Made by a program: the position numbers and the translations under genes. The notes beneath the pieces are model-generated. The model saw only the letters and a list, made by a program, of their open reading frames with translations, searched no databases and was not told the DNA's origin. DNA of 50,091 nucleotides from contig CAJQQZ010000164.1 of NCBI GenBank assembly GCA_905480575.1, positions 1 to 50,091 on the forward strand, written 5' to 3'. The stretch comes from an uncultured Alphaproteobacteria bacterium. GTDB lineage: Bacteria; Pseudomonadota; Alphaproteobacteria; UBA7985; CAJQQZ01. Shown piece after piece: positions 35,918 through 46,897 of the stretch (within the stretch, counting starts at the first letter, position 1; the number at the start of each line of letters is the position of its first letter).

Positions 35918-36913
35918 ATGGCAATGGTGGCCGAGGATAACTTTGGCGGCATTGGTCTGCCCGATACCAAAGTTTCTGTTTCTGAAACATTTAGTTTTGA
36001 ATCAGGTCTAATGGTGCCTGCCTTTTCAGAGCACACAGAACATGTGCCTGAGATCGATCCTGCTTATTGTTTTGATCCCGATACAACACTGGCTATTCTG
36101 GCCGGATTTGCCCACAATCGTCGTGTGATGATTCAGGGCTATCATGGTACGGGAAAATCGACACACATCGAACAGGTTGCGGCGCGCCTAAACTGGCCCT
36201 GTATCCGCATCAACCTCGACAGCCATATCAGCCGTATCGATCTCGTTGGTAAAGATGCCATCGTCTTGAAAGACGGTAAGCAAATCACAGAATTCCGCGA
36301 AGGTTTGTTGCCTTGGGCTTTGCAACGCCCCACCGCACTTGTTTTCGACGAATATGATGCCGGTCGCCCGGATGTAATGTTTGTTATCCAACGTGTTTTG
36401 GAAGTTGGCGGAAAGCTGACCCTGCTCGATCAAAGCAAGGTCATCAAAGCGCACCCTTCTTTCCGCTTGTTCGCAACATCAAACACCGTCGGTTTGGGTG
36501 ACACTTCTGGCTTGTATCATGGTACACAGCAAATCAACCAAGCCCAGATGGACCGTTGGTCAATCGTATCAGCGTTGAACTATCTGCCACGTCAGCAAGA
36601 AGTTGATATTGTGCTCGCCAAATGCCCAAGCTACGATACTGACGAAGGTCGCAAAATTGTCGAGTCCATGGTTGCCTTGGCCAGTTTGACCCGCGAAGGT
36701 TTCATAAATGGCGATATTTCTACAGTGATGAGCCCTAGAACAGTGATCAACTGGGGGGACAACGCTTCGATTTTCGAAGGCGACTTGGGCCTCGGTTTCC
36801 GCCTGACCTTCCTCAATAAGTGTGACGAGGTCGAACGCTCGACCATTGCTGAATATTACCAAAGAGCAATGGGCGAGGACCTGCCACAGTCTTCCATCAG
36901 CGGTATCGGCTAA
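35918..36913 (+). CDS. cobS: Aerobic cobaltochelatase subunit CobS
   Basis: The AAA+ ATPase subunit of the CobNST complex that inserts cobalt into hydrogenobyrinic acid a,c-diamide. The 331 residues contain Walker [10 protein letters not shown] (about 74-82), Walker [11 protein letters not shown] near 140-149 and the sensor [10 protein letters not shown] near 187-196. The length matches CobS. It precedes cobT by six bases. The large subunit CobN is not in this window. CobS-like MoxR ATPases exist, but the pairing with CobT settles the call. Confidence 0.95.
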   Translation: MAMVAEDNFGGIGLPDTKVSVSETFSFESGLMVPAFSEHTEHVPEIDPAYCFDPDTTLAILAGFAHNRRVMIQGYHGTGKSTHIEQVAARLNWPCIRINLDSHISRIDLVGKDAIVLKDGKQITEFREGLLPWALQRPTALVFDEYDAGRPDVMFVIQRVLEVGGKLTLLDQSKVIKAHPSFRLFATSNTVGLGDTSGLYHGTQQINQAQMDRWSIVSALNYLPRQQEVDIVLAKCPSYDTDEGRKIVESMVALASLTREGFINGDISTVMSPRTVINWGDNASIFEGDLGLGFRLTFLNKCDEVERSTIAEYYQRAMGEDLPQSSISGIG

Positions 36914-36919
36914 GCGCTC

Positions 36920-38803
36920 ATGTCTGCCAACAAAGACAACGATCCAGTAGAACATTTTCGCCGTTGCTTGAGTGCAGCAACCAGAGCCGTCTCTGGCGAA
37001 AAAGAATTGGAAGCTGTTTTTGCTGCAAACGCACGTGGTATCTTTGGGCAAGAACTTTACTTGCCTACTCCGGCTCGCAATCTACCTGCTGACGAAGTTG
37101 CCTTGGCTCGCGGAGAGGCTGATGCAGCCGCTCTCAAGCTGCGCCACCATGATGAAAAGATTCACAGCCGTCGCGCACCGACCGATATGTCAGCCCGTGC
37201 TATCTTCGATGCAGTTGAACAGGCCCGCTATGAGGCTGTAGGCAGTCAAGCTTTTCACGGCATCCGCGCCAACCTCGGTAAAGCCCTGGAAGACCGCTGT
37301 ACTAACAATAACTACCAAAGCCTGACGGACCACAACGCAGTTCCTTTGTCTGAAGTTATGCGGTTGATGGTGCGCGAAGCCCTCACCGGCGAAACACCGC
37401 CAGAAGCTGGTCAACACATCATCGATCTGTGGAAGCCACACCTCGACGAGAAGGTCTATGAGGATCTTGATCGTTTAAGCGATCATGTTGATGACCAAAA
37501 TGAGTTCGCTTCTGCTATCCAAGACCTGCTAGCCGACCTCAACTATGAAGTCTCTGAGGGCGACGGCGACCAAGGCGACGATTCAGATGACGGCGAAGAA
37601 GGCGACACCGAAGAAGAAGACGGTAACGACGACATTCGCGGCGAATCTTCGGAAGATCAAGACGACGATTCTTCCATGTCCATGGATGGAAATCCGAGCG
37701 AAGACGAGGGCGACCCTTCCGGTGAGACCGAAGAAATGTCCATGGATGATGACGCCATGGACGGTGCCACCGAAGATGAACCAGGTGGTCCTCAAGACTT
37801 GCCACAAGCCAACATGGGCCATAATTCTGGCAATGAGCGCGCTTATGAAGCTTTCTCCACAAAGAACGATGAAATCGTTAATGCCGATGAGCTTTGCGAT
37901 GGCGAGGAACTGACACGGTTGAGAGCCATGCTCGATCAGCAAGTTGCCTCTATCCAATCTGTCATCTCCAAACTTGCCAATCGCTTGCAACGCAAGCTGA
38001 TGGCCAAACAAACGCGCTCTTGGGAATTTAACCTCGAAGAAGGCCTGCTGGATACCGCTCGCTTAGACAGGGTTGTTCTCAATCCAATGAATGCTTTGTC
38101 ATTCAAGTTAGAGAGCGATACAGAATTCCGCGACACCGTCGTCACTTTGTTGATTGATAACTCTGGTTCAATGCGAGGCCGTCCGATCTCAACGGCTGCT
38201 ATTTGCGCCGATATTCTGGCGCGTACTTTGGAACGCTGTGCTGTTAAAGTTGAAATTCTCGGCTTCACAACCAAGATGTGGAAAGGTGGACAGGCAAGAG
38301 AAACTTGGTTGAACGCCGGTAAACCAGCCAACCCAGGACGCCTCAATGACTTGCGCCACATCATTTATAAATCTGCCGATGCACCCTGGCGCCGGGTTCG
38401 CAAGAACCTAGGCCTGATGCTGAGAGAAGGTCTTCTCAAAGAAAACATCGATGGTGAGGCGCTGTCTTGGGCACATGAGCGTCTGATGGTTCGCCAGGAG
38501 CAGCGCCGTATTCTGATGGTGATTTCTGACGGCGCGCCAATTGATGATTCAACACTCTCTGTCAATTCAGGCAATTATCTCGAAAGACATTTGAGGGAAG
38601 TGATCGACGAGATTGAGAACAAGTCTCCTGTCGAGTTGGTTGCCATTGGTATTGGCCACGACGTAACCCGCTACTACAAACGAGCTGTGACAATCGTCGA
38701 TGCCGAGCAACTGGGCGGTGCGATGATGCATCACTTGGTCGAACTCTTCGACGAAAAACCCGCCAAAAAGGGCGGCTCTGGTCGAGGCCGACGCGCGGCT
38801 TGA
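36920..38803 (+). CDS. cobT: Aerobic cobaltochelatase subunit CobT
   Basis: A 627-residue partner of CobS. The N-terminal helical region (about 1-200) is followed by a very acidic, low-complexity linker (about 208-295, mostly Asp and Glu) typical of CobT. A C-terminal von Willebrand A domain (about 405-610) has the metal-ion-dependent adhesion site DNSGSMRG near residue 412. It chelates Mg2+ and tethers to CobS and CobN. The next gene starts with TTG within its stop codon. Confidence 0.95.
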   Translation: MSANKDNDPVEHFRRCLSAATRAVSGEKELEAVFAANARGIFGQELYLPTPARNLPADEVALARGEADAAALKLRHHDEKIHSRRAPTDMSARAIFDAVEQARYEAVGSQAFHGIRANLGKALEDRCTNNNYQSLTDHNAVPLSEVMRLMVREALTGETPPEAGQHIIDLWKPHLDEKVYEDLDRLSDHVDDQNEFASAIQDLLADLNYEVSEGDGDQGDDSDDGEEGDTEEEDGNDDIRGESSEDQDDDSSMSMDGNPSEDEGDPSGETEEMSMDDDAMDGATEDEPGGPQDLPQANMGHNSGNERAYEAFSTKNDEIVNADELCDGEELTRLRAMLDQQVASIQSVISKLANRLQRKLMAKQTRSWEFNLEEGLLDTARLDRVVLNPMNALSFKLESDTEFRDTVVTLLIDNSGSMRGRPISTAAICADILARTLERCAVKVEILGFTTKMWKGGQARETWLNAGKPANPGRLNDLRHIIYKSADAPWRRVRKNLGLMLREGLLKENIDGEALSWAHERLMVRQEQRRILMVISDGAPIDDSTLSVNSGNYLERHLREVIDEIENKSPVELVAIGIGHDVTRYYKRAVTIVDAEQLGGAMMHHLVELFDEKPAKKGGSGRGRRAA

Positions 38804-39768
38804 AGGCCGTGAAAACATTTCTATCAATTTTCTTGTGTGTTTTCGCCTGCCTTTTTACCCTAGAGCAAAAAGCGAAAGCGGGTGATCTTTCCGTTCGCAG
38901 TTCCGTCTTCCCCAAGCCCAATCTAAGTTCAATCAGTCCACGGTTAGAGTGGCGCGGTGGTCTAGCTTTAGCCGCCTGGTCAGCGAGTTTTGGTGGCTTT
39001 AGCGGCCTTCTTATCGATCAGCGTGGTGAAACCATAACAGCCCTCACAGATAAAGCTGATATCCTCTCCGCTTCCCTATTCTACGACAGTTCCGGTAGGC
39101 TCGGGACGGTCAACCAAGCTTCCATGTCTTCCTTACAGGTTGAAGCGCACATCACTCATTTCAAGCGGTATGACAGTGAGTCCCTTACCAAACTGAGCGA
39201 CGGATCGTTCATCGTATCATTTGAACGCGCACATCGGTTCCGCCAGTATAGGGACCTCGATGGTAACGGCACAACACTCCCCAACCCTGTCGCAATCAAC
39301 CATTCAAGTCTTAACAATGGTGTTGAGGCCGTGACCGACTTACCCGGTAACCGACTGTTCGCGGTCGCAGAAAAACTCCGACGACAAGGCGGCTATCGCG
39401 CCTGGATCTTCGATGGCAACCAATGGGAGATCCTGGTTTATCCACGCGATCAACGCTGGCAAGCAACGGGCGCAACCACCAGCCCAAATGGCAACAAGGT
39501 CTGGTTAACCGAACGACGTTTCCACGGCTTCACTAAAGGCTTTGAAAGCCGGATTGTAGAGCTGGACGTAATTGACATCCAACCCGGCGCGTTCTTGCAG
39601 CCAAAGATCCTGGCACACTTCGGTTTAGGAACAGAGCTCGGACGCAATTTCGAGGCTATCTCAGCCGTGGAACGGCCCAATGGTGAAACCTGGATCTATT
39701 TGATGACCGACAACAACTTCAATCCGCTGCAATCAACTTTGCTCATCGCTTTTGCGATTTCTAGCTAG
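38800..39768 (+). CDS. Secreted phytase-like / esterase-like beta-propeller protein
   Basis: A 322-residue protein with a signal peptide (hydrophobic stretch about 6-20, cleavage near QKAKAG). It has motifs of the 'esterase-like activity of phytase' family: [14 protein letters not shown] near 66-79, [20 protein letters not shown] near 171-190 and [24 protein letters not shown] near 283-306. The catalytic function of this family is uncertain. The TTG start overlaps the cobT stop, so it is coupled to cobT, though a link with cobalamin synthesis is not obvious. Confidence 0.8.
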   Translation: MKAVKTFLSIFLCVFACLFTLEQKAKAGDLSVRSSVFPKPNLSSISPRLEWRGGLALAAWSASFGGFSGLLIDQRGETITALTDKADILSASLFYDSSGRLGTVNQASMSSLQVEAHITHFKRYDSESLTKLSDGSFIVSFERAHRFRQYRDLDGNGTTLPNPVAINHSSLNNGVEAVTDLPGNRLFAVAEKLRRQGGYRAWIFDGNQWEILVYPRDQRWQATGATTSPNGNKVWLTERRFHGFTKGFESRIVELDVIDIQPGAFLQPKILAHFGLGTELGRNFEAISAVERPNGETWIYLMTDNNFNPLQSTLLIAFAISS

Positions 39769-40041
39769 TCTCTTCCTTATCCACATCGACAACCCCATGA
39801 GCGCCAGCCCAGCGAACATACCTGTAAACGATGTTACTGAACTGGAAAGAAACTGGTCGCGTGTCAGGATCGTGGTTTTCGCCAAATAGCCATAAATGTC
39901 CGACCAGAACTTGATGACAAAAACCACGAAAATGACGAGGCCAATGCCAAGCATCTTTCCCAGTCCGTCGCTTTTTTTACTGATAAACAAAGACATGGCG
40001 ACCCCTTCGGTTTCAAACTCTGCTTTTTTGTAGACCAGCAT
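39733..40041 (-). CDS. Small two-TM membrane protein
   Basis: 102 residues from the ATG at 40041, with hydrophobic helices at about 31-52 and 68-86 and a basic C-terminus. An alternative ATG at 39996 (87 residues) has a better RBS (GAAGGGG five bases upstream); the first has GAGGT. I cannot choose firmly. No family is recognised. The 3' end overlaps the convergent phytase-like gene by 36 bases. Confidence 0.55.
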   Translation of the reverse strand: MLVYKKAEFETEGVAMSLFISKKSDGLGKMLGIGLVIFVVFVIKFWSDIYGYLAKTTILTRDQFLSSSVTSFTGMFAGLALMGLSMWIRKRLARNRKSDEQS

Positions 40042-40170
40042 TGCTTGACCTCAAAGACAAAAGCTGTCAAAGCGCCTGCCATCACTTAACCCACGACAAC
40101 TCTACTTGGTGAAAGCCGCTGGTCTATCATGCCGGTCAGGTATCAGGAGAGCAAAAGAAGGATGTGGCAC

Positions 40171-40704
40171 ATGACGAAACTATCACTCTCGACAGTGATG
40201 GCTGGCCTTGCAATGGCCTTTACCATTTATATTTCTAATGTTTTGGTCCAGCACCCCATCAACAATTGGGTCACTTGGGCAACGTTCACTTTCCCCCTCG
40301 CCTTTTTGATCACCGATGTCACCAACCGTCTGTTGGGCACGCGCAACGCTTACGTTGTCATCTTCTTCGGTTTTATTGCCGGTGGCATCATGTCTATCCT
40401 TGGTGGCGACGTCCGTATCGGCTTGGCTTCTGTCTCTGCCTTTTTGGTAGGCCAGATCCTGGATGTGACTGTCTTCAATCGCTTCCGTCTGTTGGATTGG
40501 TGGAAGGCACCATTGATTTCATCCTTTATTGCATCCGCGGTTGATACCGCGCTGTTCTACTCCCTCGCCTTCTATGGCCAGGATTGGAATTGGCAGCAAG
40601 TCGCCTTGGGTGACTTCGGTGTTAAGGTCGCAATGGCATTGTTGCTTCTCGTTCCTTTCAAGCTGGCTATCGCCTGGTGGATCGGAAACAAAGCTGAAGC
40701 TTGA
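40171..40704 (+). CDS. Queuosine precursor transporter (VUT/YhhQ family)
   Basis: A polytopic membrane protein of 177 residues with about six hydrophobic segments. The family motif region is FPLAFLITDVTNRLLG (about 39-54), and DVTVFNRFR...WWKAP and SSFIASAVDTALFYSLAF follow. YhhQ imports preQ0/preQ1. The ATG at 40171 is chosen because AGAAGGA lies eight bases upstream; the in-frame ATG at 40162 and start at 40129 are poorer. It stands three bases ahead of queA, which makes the transport role convincing. Confidence 0.9.
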   Translation: MTKLSLSTVMAGLAMAFTIYISNVLVQHPINNWVTWATFTFPLAFLITDVTNRLLGTRNAYVVIFFGFIAGGIMSILGGDVRIGLASVSAFLVGQILDVTVFNRFRLLDWWKAPLISSFIASAVDTALFYSLAFYGQDWNWQQVALGDFGVKVAMALLLLVPFKLAIAWWIGNKAEA

Positions 40705-40707
40705 TCC

Positions 40708-42889
<2,182 letters not shown>

Positions 42890-43029
42890 ATAAAAATTTA
42901 CCGAGCAAAAGCCTTCCCTTGCGCGCCAAGATCGCTTAGGTTCGCCCTCGAGTTTATAGATTCGCGACGCGGGAAGCCACTTGCTGGCTTGCGACGGTAC
43001 AAACCCATACAGCCAAGAGGAGATTTTCC

Positions 43030-43371
43030 ATGGGTAGACGTGATGATTTGATCGCACAGTATGCAGATGATCTGAAGAACAAATGTGGTATGACAGCAGA
43101 TATGGATCTGCTTGAGAAGGTAACAAAGGGCTGCGGTCCTGCGATCTACAACGCAGATGCGTCCACTGTTGCGGCTTCTCAGCCTGCGGAACTGGAAACA
43201 GTGAAGAACAACTTCCTCATCAAGAAGCTTGGCCTTTCCGACGGTCCTGAACTTGATGCTGCTATCCAAAAAGCCATCGAGACTTATGGCCGTTCAGAGC
43301 GCAACAAGTTCCGTGCTGTGATGTACTACATGTTGACTAAGCATTTTGGTAAAGAGTCCATTTACGGCTAA
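43030..43371 (+). CDS. DUF2853 family protein
   Basis: A 113-residue soluble protein matching DUF2853: GRRDDLIAQYADDL at the start, AIYNADASTVAASQPAELETVKNNFLIKKLGL in the middle and KFRAVMYYMLTKHFGKESIYG at the end. The function is unknown; the fold is small and helical. A strong RBS (AAGAGGAG) precedes the ATG. It lies between tgt and queG and has its own strong terminator, suggesting a separately and highly expressed transcript. Confidence 0.9.
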   Translation: MGRRDDLIAQYADDLKNKCGMTADMDLLEKVTKGCGPAIYNADASTVAASQPAELETVKNNFLIKKLGLSDGPELDAAIQKAIETYGRSERNKFRAVMYYMLTKHFGKESIYG

Positions 43372-43394
43372 GTCTGGATACTTTCGACTTTTGA

Positions 43395-43426
43395 AAAGAC
43401 CGGTCTTTATGGCCGGTCTTTTTGTT
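43395..43426 (+). terminator. Strong Rho-independent terminator after DUF2853
   Basis: AAAGACCGG (43395-43403), a nine-base loop and CCGGTCTTT (43413-43421) form a perfect nine-pair stem. A T-rich tail (TTTTTGTTT, including stem bases) follows directly. It ends 13 bases before queG. Confidence 0.9.
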
Positions 43427-43438
43427 TGAGCAATCACA

Positions 43439-44560
43439 ATGTCTACTTCGATGCAGGATCTGAAAGCCTCGATCAACGAATTCGCACTTAGTTGCGGTTT
43501 CGATACGGTTGGTTTTGCCTCGACCGAAATGTCACAAGTCAACCAACAGGGTTTTGATGAATTCCTGTCACTTGGCTTTCAAGGTGACATGACCTGGATG
43601 GAGAGGCGCAAAGAACAACGTGCTTCGCCACAAGGCCTTTGGCCAGAATGCCGTTCTGTAATCTCGCTTGGATCCAATTACGGACCTGCCTTTGATCCGC
43701 TCAAAAAACTCGAGATCAAAGAGCAGGCGAATGTATCCGCCTACGCGCAAAACAAAGACTACCATGATCTGGTCAAAAAACGCCTGAAGCAGATTGCGCG
43801 CTGGATGGTTGCTGAGTATGGCTGTGAGCTGAAGGTCTTTGTCGATACGGCACCAGTGCTTGAGAAGCCCTTGGCTCAGTCGGCCGGGATTGGATGGCAA
43901 GGTAAGCACACTAACATTGTATCGCGAGACTTTGGTTCCTGGTTGTTTCTGGGCGAGATCTACACAACCCTTGAGATCGAGCCTGACACGGCAGAAAGCG
44001 ACCACTGTGGTGGATGCAGGCGTTGTTTGGACATCTGCCCTACAGCGGCCTTCCCCCGGGCCTATCAGCTCGATGCGCGCCGTTGTATCTCCTACCTCAC
44101 CATCGAGCACAAAGGGCCGATCCCCAGAGAATTTCGACAAGCGATAGGTAACAGGATCTACGGCTGTGATGACTGTCTCGCGGTTTGTCCGTGGAATAAG
44201 TTCGCCAAACAAACCGAAGAACTTGCTTTCTTACCCAGAGAAGCACTTGTCACACCAAAGCTCAGAGATTTCCTGGAATTGGACGATGCTTCCTTTCGGG
44301 CACTCTTCTCCGGTTCGCCCATCAAACGCATCGGCATTGATCGTTTCTTGCGCAATGTTTTGATCGCTTGCGGAAATTCAGCAAGTCCTGAATTACGACC
44401 ATCAATCGAAAAACTCCTGGCGCATGGTAGCCCAGTCGTGAGAGGTGCTGCTGTCTGGGCCCTGTCACAACTCTGCACAAATCAAGAGTTTCAGACCTTA
44501 CAGACAAACCATCTCTCAAACGAGAAGGATGCCAGCGTTCGTCTTGAATGGCAGGCATAA
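43439..44560 (+). CDS. queG: Epoxyqueuosine reductase
   Basis: Reduces epoxyqueuosine to queuosine on tRNA, using cobalamin and two 4Fe-4S clusters. The 373 residues include QSAGIGWQGKHTNIV (near 146-160). Ferredoxin-like CGGCRRCLDICPTAAF (near 185-200) and a second cluster motif CDDCLAVCPWNKF (near 242-254) follow. A C-terminal HEAT-like helical tail spans about 290-370. The start near 43439 lies close to the DUF2853 terminator, so its promoter may lie upstream or overlap. It completes the transporter-queA-tgt-queG set. Confidence 0.95.
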   Translation: MSTSMQDLKASINEFALSCGFDTVGFASTEMSQVNQQGFDEFLSLGFQGDMTWMERRKEQRASPQGLWPECRSVISLGSNYGPAFDPLKKLEIKEQANVSAYAQNKDYHDLVKKRLKQIARWMVAEYGCELKVFVDTAPVLEKPLAQSAGIGWQGKHTNIVSRDFGSWLFLGEIYTTLEIEPDTAESDHCGGCRRCLDICPTAAFPRAYQLDARRCISYLTIEHKGPIPREFRQAIGNRIYGCDDCLAVCPWNKFAKQTEELAFLPREALVTPKLRDFLELDDASFRALFSGSPIKRIGIDRFLRNVLIACGNSASPELRPSIEKLLAHGSPVVRGAAVWALSQLCTNQEFQTLQTNHLSNEKDASVRLEWQA

Positions 44561-44591
44561 AAAAAGGCCCACCAAAGAGGCAGGCCTTTTT
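44561..44591. terminator. Bidirectional terminator between queG and rpmB
   Basis: AAAAAGGCC (44561-44569) pairs with GGCCTTTTT (44583-44591) across a 13-base loop. The A-run and T-run serve both convergent genes. Confidence 0.85.
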
Positions 44592-44608
44592 CAAAAATCT
44601 GTTTAGAT

Positions 44609-44902
44609 TTACGCAGCAGCAGAAGCAGCTTTCTTCTTAATGCGGCTCTTGATCTTAAGCGCATCAGGACCGAGGTTACGGTCGGCTGTAGACATCAAGA
44701 ATGAGTCCAAACCACCGTTATGCTCGATAGTGCGAATGCCGCGAGCTGTTAGGCGAACCTGAATAACTTCGCCCAGAATTTCGCTCACGAATGAACCTTT
44801 TTGCATGTTCGGCAAATAGCGACGGCGCGTCTTGTTATTCGCGTGGCTAACATTGTTGCCAGTCTGAACGCCTTTACCAGTAAAATCACAACGGCGTGCC
44901 AT
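44609..44902 (-). CDS. rpmB: 50S ribosomal protein L28
   Basis: A 97-residue ribosomal protein, the usual alphaproteobacterial length. [31 protein letters not shown] at the start is diagnostic, with the C-terminal [21 protein letters not shown]. It assembles into the large subunit. It is monocistronic: one terminator lies just upstream (from the ABC gene) and one just downstream. Confidence 0.98.
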   Translation of the reverse strand: MARRCDFTGKGVQTGNNVSHANNKTRRRYLPNMQKGSFVSEILGEVIQVRLTARGIRTIEHNGGLDSFLMSTADRNLGPDALKIKSRIKKKAASAAA

Positions 44903-44924
44903 GGGACCACCTATTCCTATTAAT

Positions 44925-44954
44925 CAAAACAAAAGGGTGGGCAAACAGCCCACC
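44925..44954 (-). terminator. Terminator of the ABC-exporter transcript
   Basis: On the minus strand GGTGGGC (44954-44948), loop TGTTT, GCCCACC (44942-44936) make a seven-pair GC-rich stem. A T-rich tail CTTTTGTTTTG follows. It separates the exporter gene from rpmB. Confidence 0.8.
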
Positions 44955-45014
44955 ACGTTGAGCGGTGTTCTAGGGGAGTGACCCGCTCAGGTCAAGCAAC
45001 TTTGCATTAAGAAT

Positions 45015-46886
45015 CTAGGCTGCGGCCTTTTCTTCCTTTGCTTGGGCTTCTTGTTGGCGTTTCCACATCTCTGCATAGATTGAATTGGCCTTTAACAACG
45101 CATCATGCGTGCCCTTTTCTGCGATTCGTCCTTGATCCAACACGATAATTTCGTCCGAATCAATAATGGTAGAGAGCCGGTGTGCCACCACCAGAGTCGT
45201 TCTGCCTTTTGAGACCTCAGCCAAAGACCTCTGGATTTCTTTCTCAGTTCGACTGTCCAGGGCGGATGTGGCTTCGTCAAAGAGGAGGATTTCGGGGTTC
45301 TTAAGAATCGTTCTAGCAATCGAAACGCGCTGCCTTTCACCGCCAGAGAGTTTGAGTCCTCTTTCGCCGACAACGGTGTCGTAGCCATCAGGAAGCGATA
45401 GGATAAAGTCATGAATTTGAGCCAATTTGGCGGCCTCAACAACCTTCTCCTGGCTAGACCCAGGGCGTCCATAGGCAATGTTATAAGCGATTGTATCATT
45501 AAACAGAACGGTATCCTGAGGCACAATTCCGATTTGGCCACGAACTGTTTGTTGCTGGCAGTCGCGCAAATCTTGCCCGTCAATACGGATAGCACCAGCA
45601 TTTACGTCATAGAAACGATACAGCAGACGACCAATCGTTGACTTGCCTGAACCTGACGGCCCGACGACGGCAGTGGTTGTACCCTTGGGAACACTGAAAG
45701 AAACGCCATGCAGTATCTGACGTTCAGGATTGTATGAGAACTCAACAGCTTCAAATTCTACGTCGCCGCCGGAAAGCACCAAAGGCTTGGCTTGAGGTGC
45801 ATCAACGACTTCAGTCGCTTCATCAAGGAGATTGAACATGAATTCCATGTCGACCAGCGATTGTTTGATCTCTCTGTAGACGAAACCAAGGAAATTGAGC
45901 GGCATGTAAAGCTGGATCAAATAGGTGTTCACCAAAACGAAGTCACCCAACGTCATGGTGCCATTTTTAACGCCGTAAGCCGCCATCAACATGACAAGAG
46001 TGACGCCAATTGAAATGATCGCTGCCTGGCCAATGTTGAGGAACGACAAGGAAACATTACTGCGGATGGCCGCTTTTTCATATCCCGCCAGGGCGCCATC
46101 GAAACGATTGGCTTCATGCTCCTCATTATTGAAATACTTAACGGTCTCAAAGTTGAGCAGGCTATCGATAGCCTTAGTATTAGCCTCTGAGTCGGACTTG
46201 TTCATCGCACGACGAAACTTAAGCCGCCATTCAGTAACCGAAATCGTATAAACGATATAGCCAACAATGGTCGTGAACGTCACGGCTGCATACCAGAAAT
46301 CAAAGAGCGTCCAAAGAATTCCACAGACCAGAAAGATTTCGAGCAGCGTCGGGAAAATCGAAAAGAGCACAAAACGAAGAAGAAAATCGATGCCCTTCGT
46401 TCCGCGTTCAATGGCCCGGCTCAGCCCCCCGGTCTGTCGGTCCAAGTGAAACCGCATCGATAGCGCATGGAGATGGCGAAAGGTTGAAAGTGCCACTTTG
46501 CGGATAGCGTTCTGTCCGACCCGCGCGAATAGAGCATCTCTCAGTTCACCAAATGCCAGTGATAGAACACGCGCTGCACCATAGGCCAATATGATGCCCA
46601 CTGGCACAAGCACTATCGCCCCTGCCTTACTGTCTAAGGCATCAACAGCCAGTTTCAGAAAGTAAGGAACCGTGACGTTGGCAACTTTTGACAAGACCAA
46701 AAAGGTCAGCGATGCAATAACGAGAAACTTGAGATCAAAGCGGCCTGTCGGCCAAATATGAACGATCAACCGTTTCAATGTACCCCAAGGATCGCCGTCC
46801 TGCTCGTAAGACGGCTTAGGGGCCGCCGAATTGGCGACCCCCTTACCTTGCTGCTGTTTCTTATTCTCCGGTGATTGACCGGCCAT
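45015..46886 (-). CDS. ATM1-type ABC exporter (fused membrane and ATPase domains)
   Basis: A 623-residue half-transporter. A polar N-terminus, six membrane helices (about 50-330) and a nucleotide-binding domain follow one another. The NBD has Walker A GPSGSGKST (about 405-413), signature LSGGERQRV (around 512), Walker B EILLFDEATSALD (around 530) and H-loop AHRLSTI. The glutamine-rich helix-6 area and RAIERGTKGIDFLLRFVLFSIFPTLLEI resemble Atm1/HMT1-type exporters of glutathione or Fe-S-related compounds; the substrate is inferred. It starts 11 bases after the coiled-coil gene, so the two form an operon ended by the terminator at 44925-44954. Confidence 0.88.
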   Translation of the reverse strand: MAGQSPENKKQQQGKGVANSAAPKPSYEQDGDPWGTLKRLIVHIWPTGRFDLKFLVIASLTFLVLSKVANVTVPYFLKLAVDALDSKAGAIVLVPVGIILAYGAARVLSLAFGELRDALFARVGQNAIRKVALSTFRHLHALSMRFHLDRQTGGLSRAIERGTKGIDFLLRFVLFSIFPTLLEIFLVCGILWTLFDFWYAAVTFTTIVGYIVYTISVTEWRLKFRRAMNKSDSEANTKAIDSLLNFETVKYFNNEEHEANRFDGALAGYEKAAIRSNVSLSFLNIGQAAIISIGVTLVMLMAAYGVKNGTMTLGDFVLVNTYLIQLYMPLNFLGFVYREIKQSLVDMEFMFNLLDEATEVVDAPQAKPLVLSGGDVEFEAVEFSYNPERQILHGVSFSVPKGTTTAVVGPSGSGKSTIGRLLYRFYDVNAGAIRIDGQDLRDCQQQTVRGQIGIVPQDTVLFNDTIAYNIAYGRPGSSQEKVVEAAKLAQIHDFILSLPDGYDTVVGERGLKLSGGERQRVSIARTILKNPEILLFDEATSALDSRTEKEIQRSLAEVSKGRTTLVVAHRLSTIIDSDEIIVLDQGRIAEKGTHDALLKANSIYAEMWKRQQEAQAKEEKAAA

Positions 46887-46897
46887 AATTTCGTCCT

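Noticed and set aside
37540-37810. Acidic low-complexity repeat-like DNA in cobT
   Set aside because: Asp/Glu-rich linkers are normal for CobT proteins; it is not an independent repeat element.
37545-37913. 122-codon Lys/Thr-rich frame and antisense frames inside cobT
   Set aside because: These are shadows of the acidic CobT linker read in other frames. There are no start signals, and cobT itself is unambiguous.
40042-40170. Possible preQ1 riboswitch ahead of the queuosine transporter
   Set aside because: I could not find a preQ1-I or preQ1-II core, or an A-rich tail pairing with an upstream stem.
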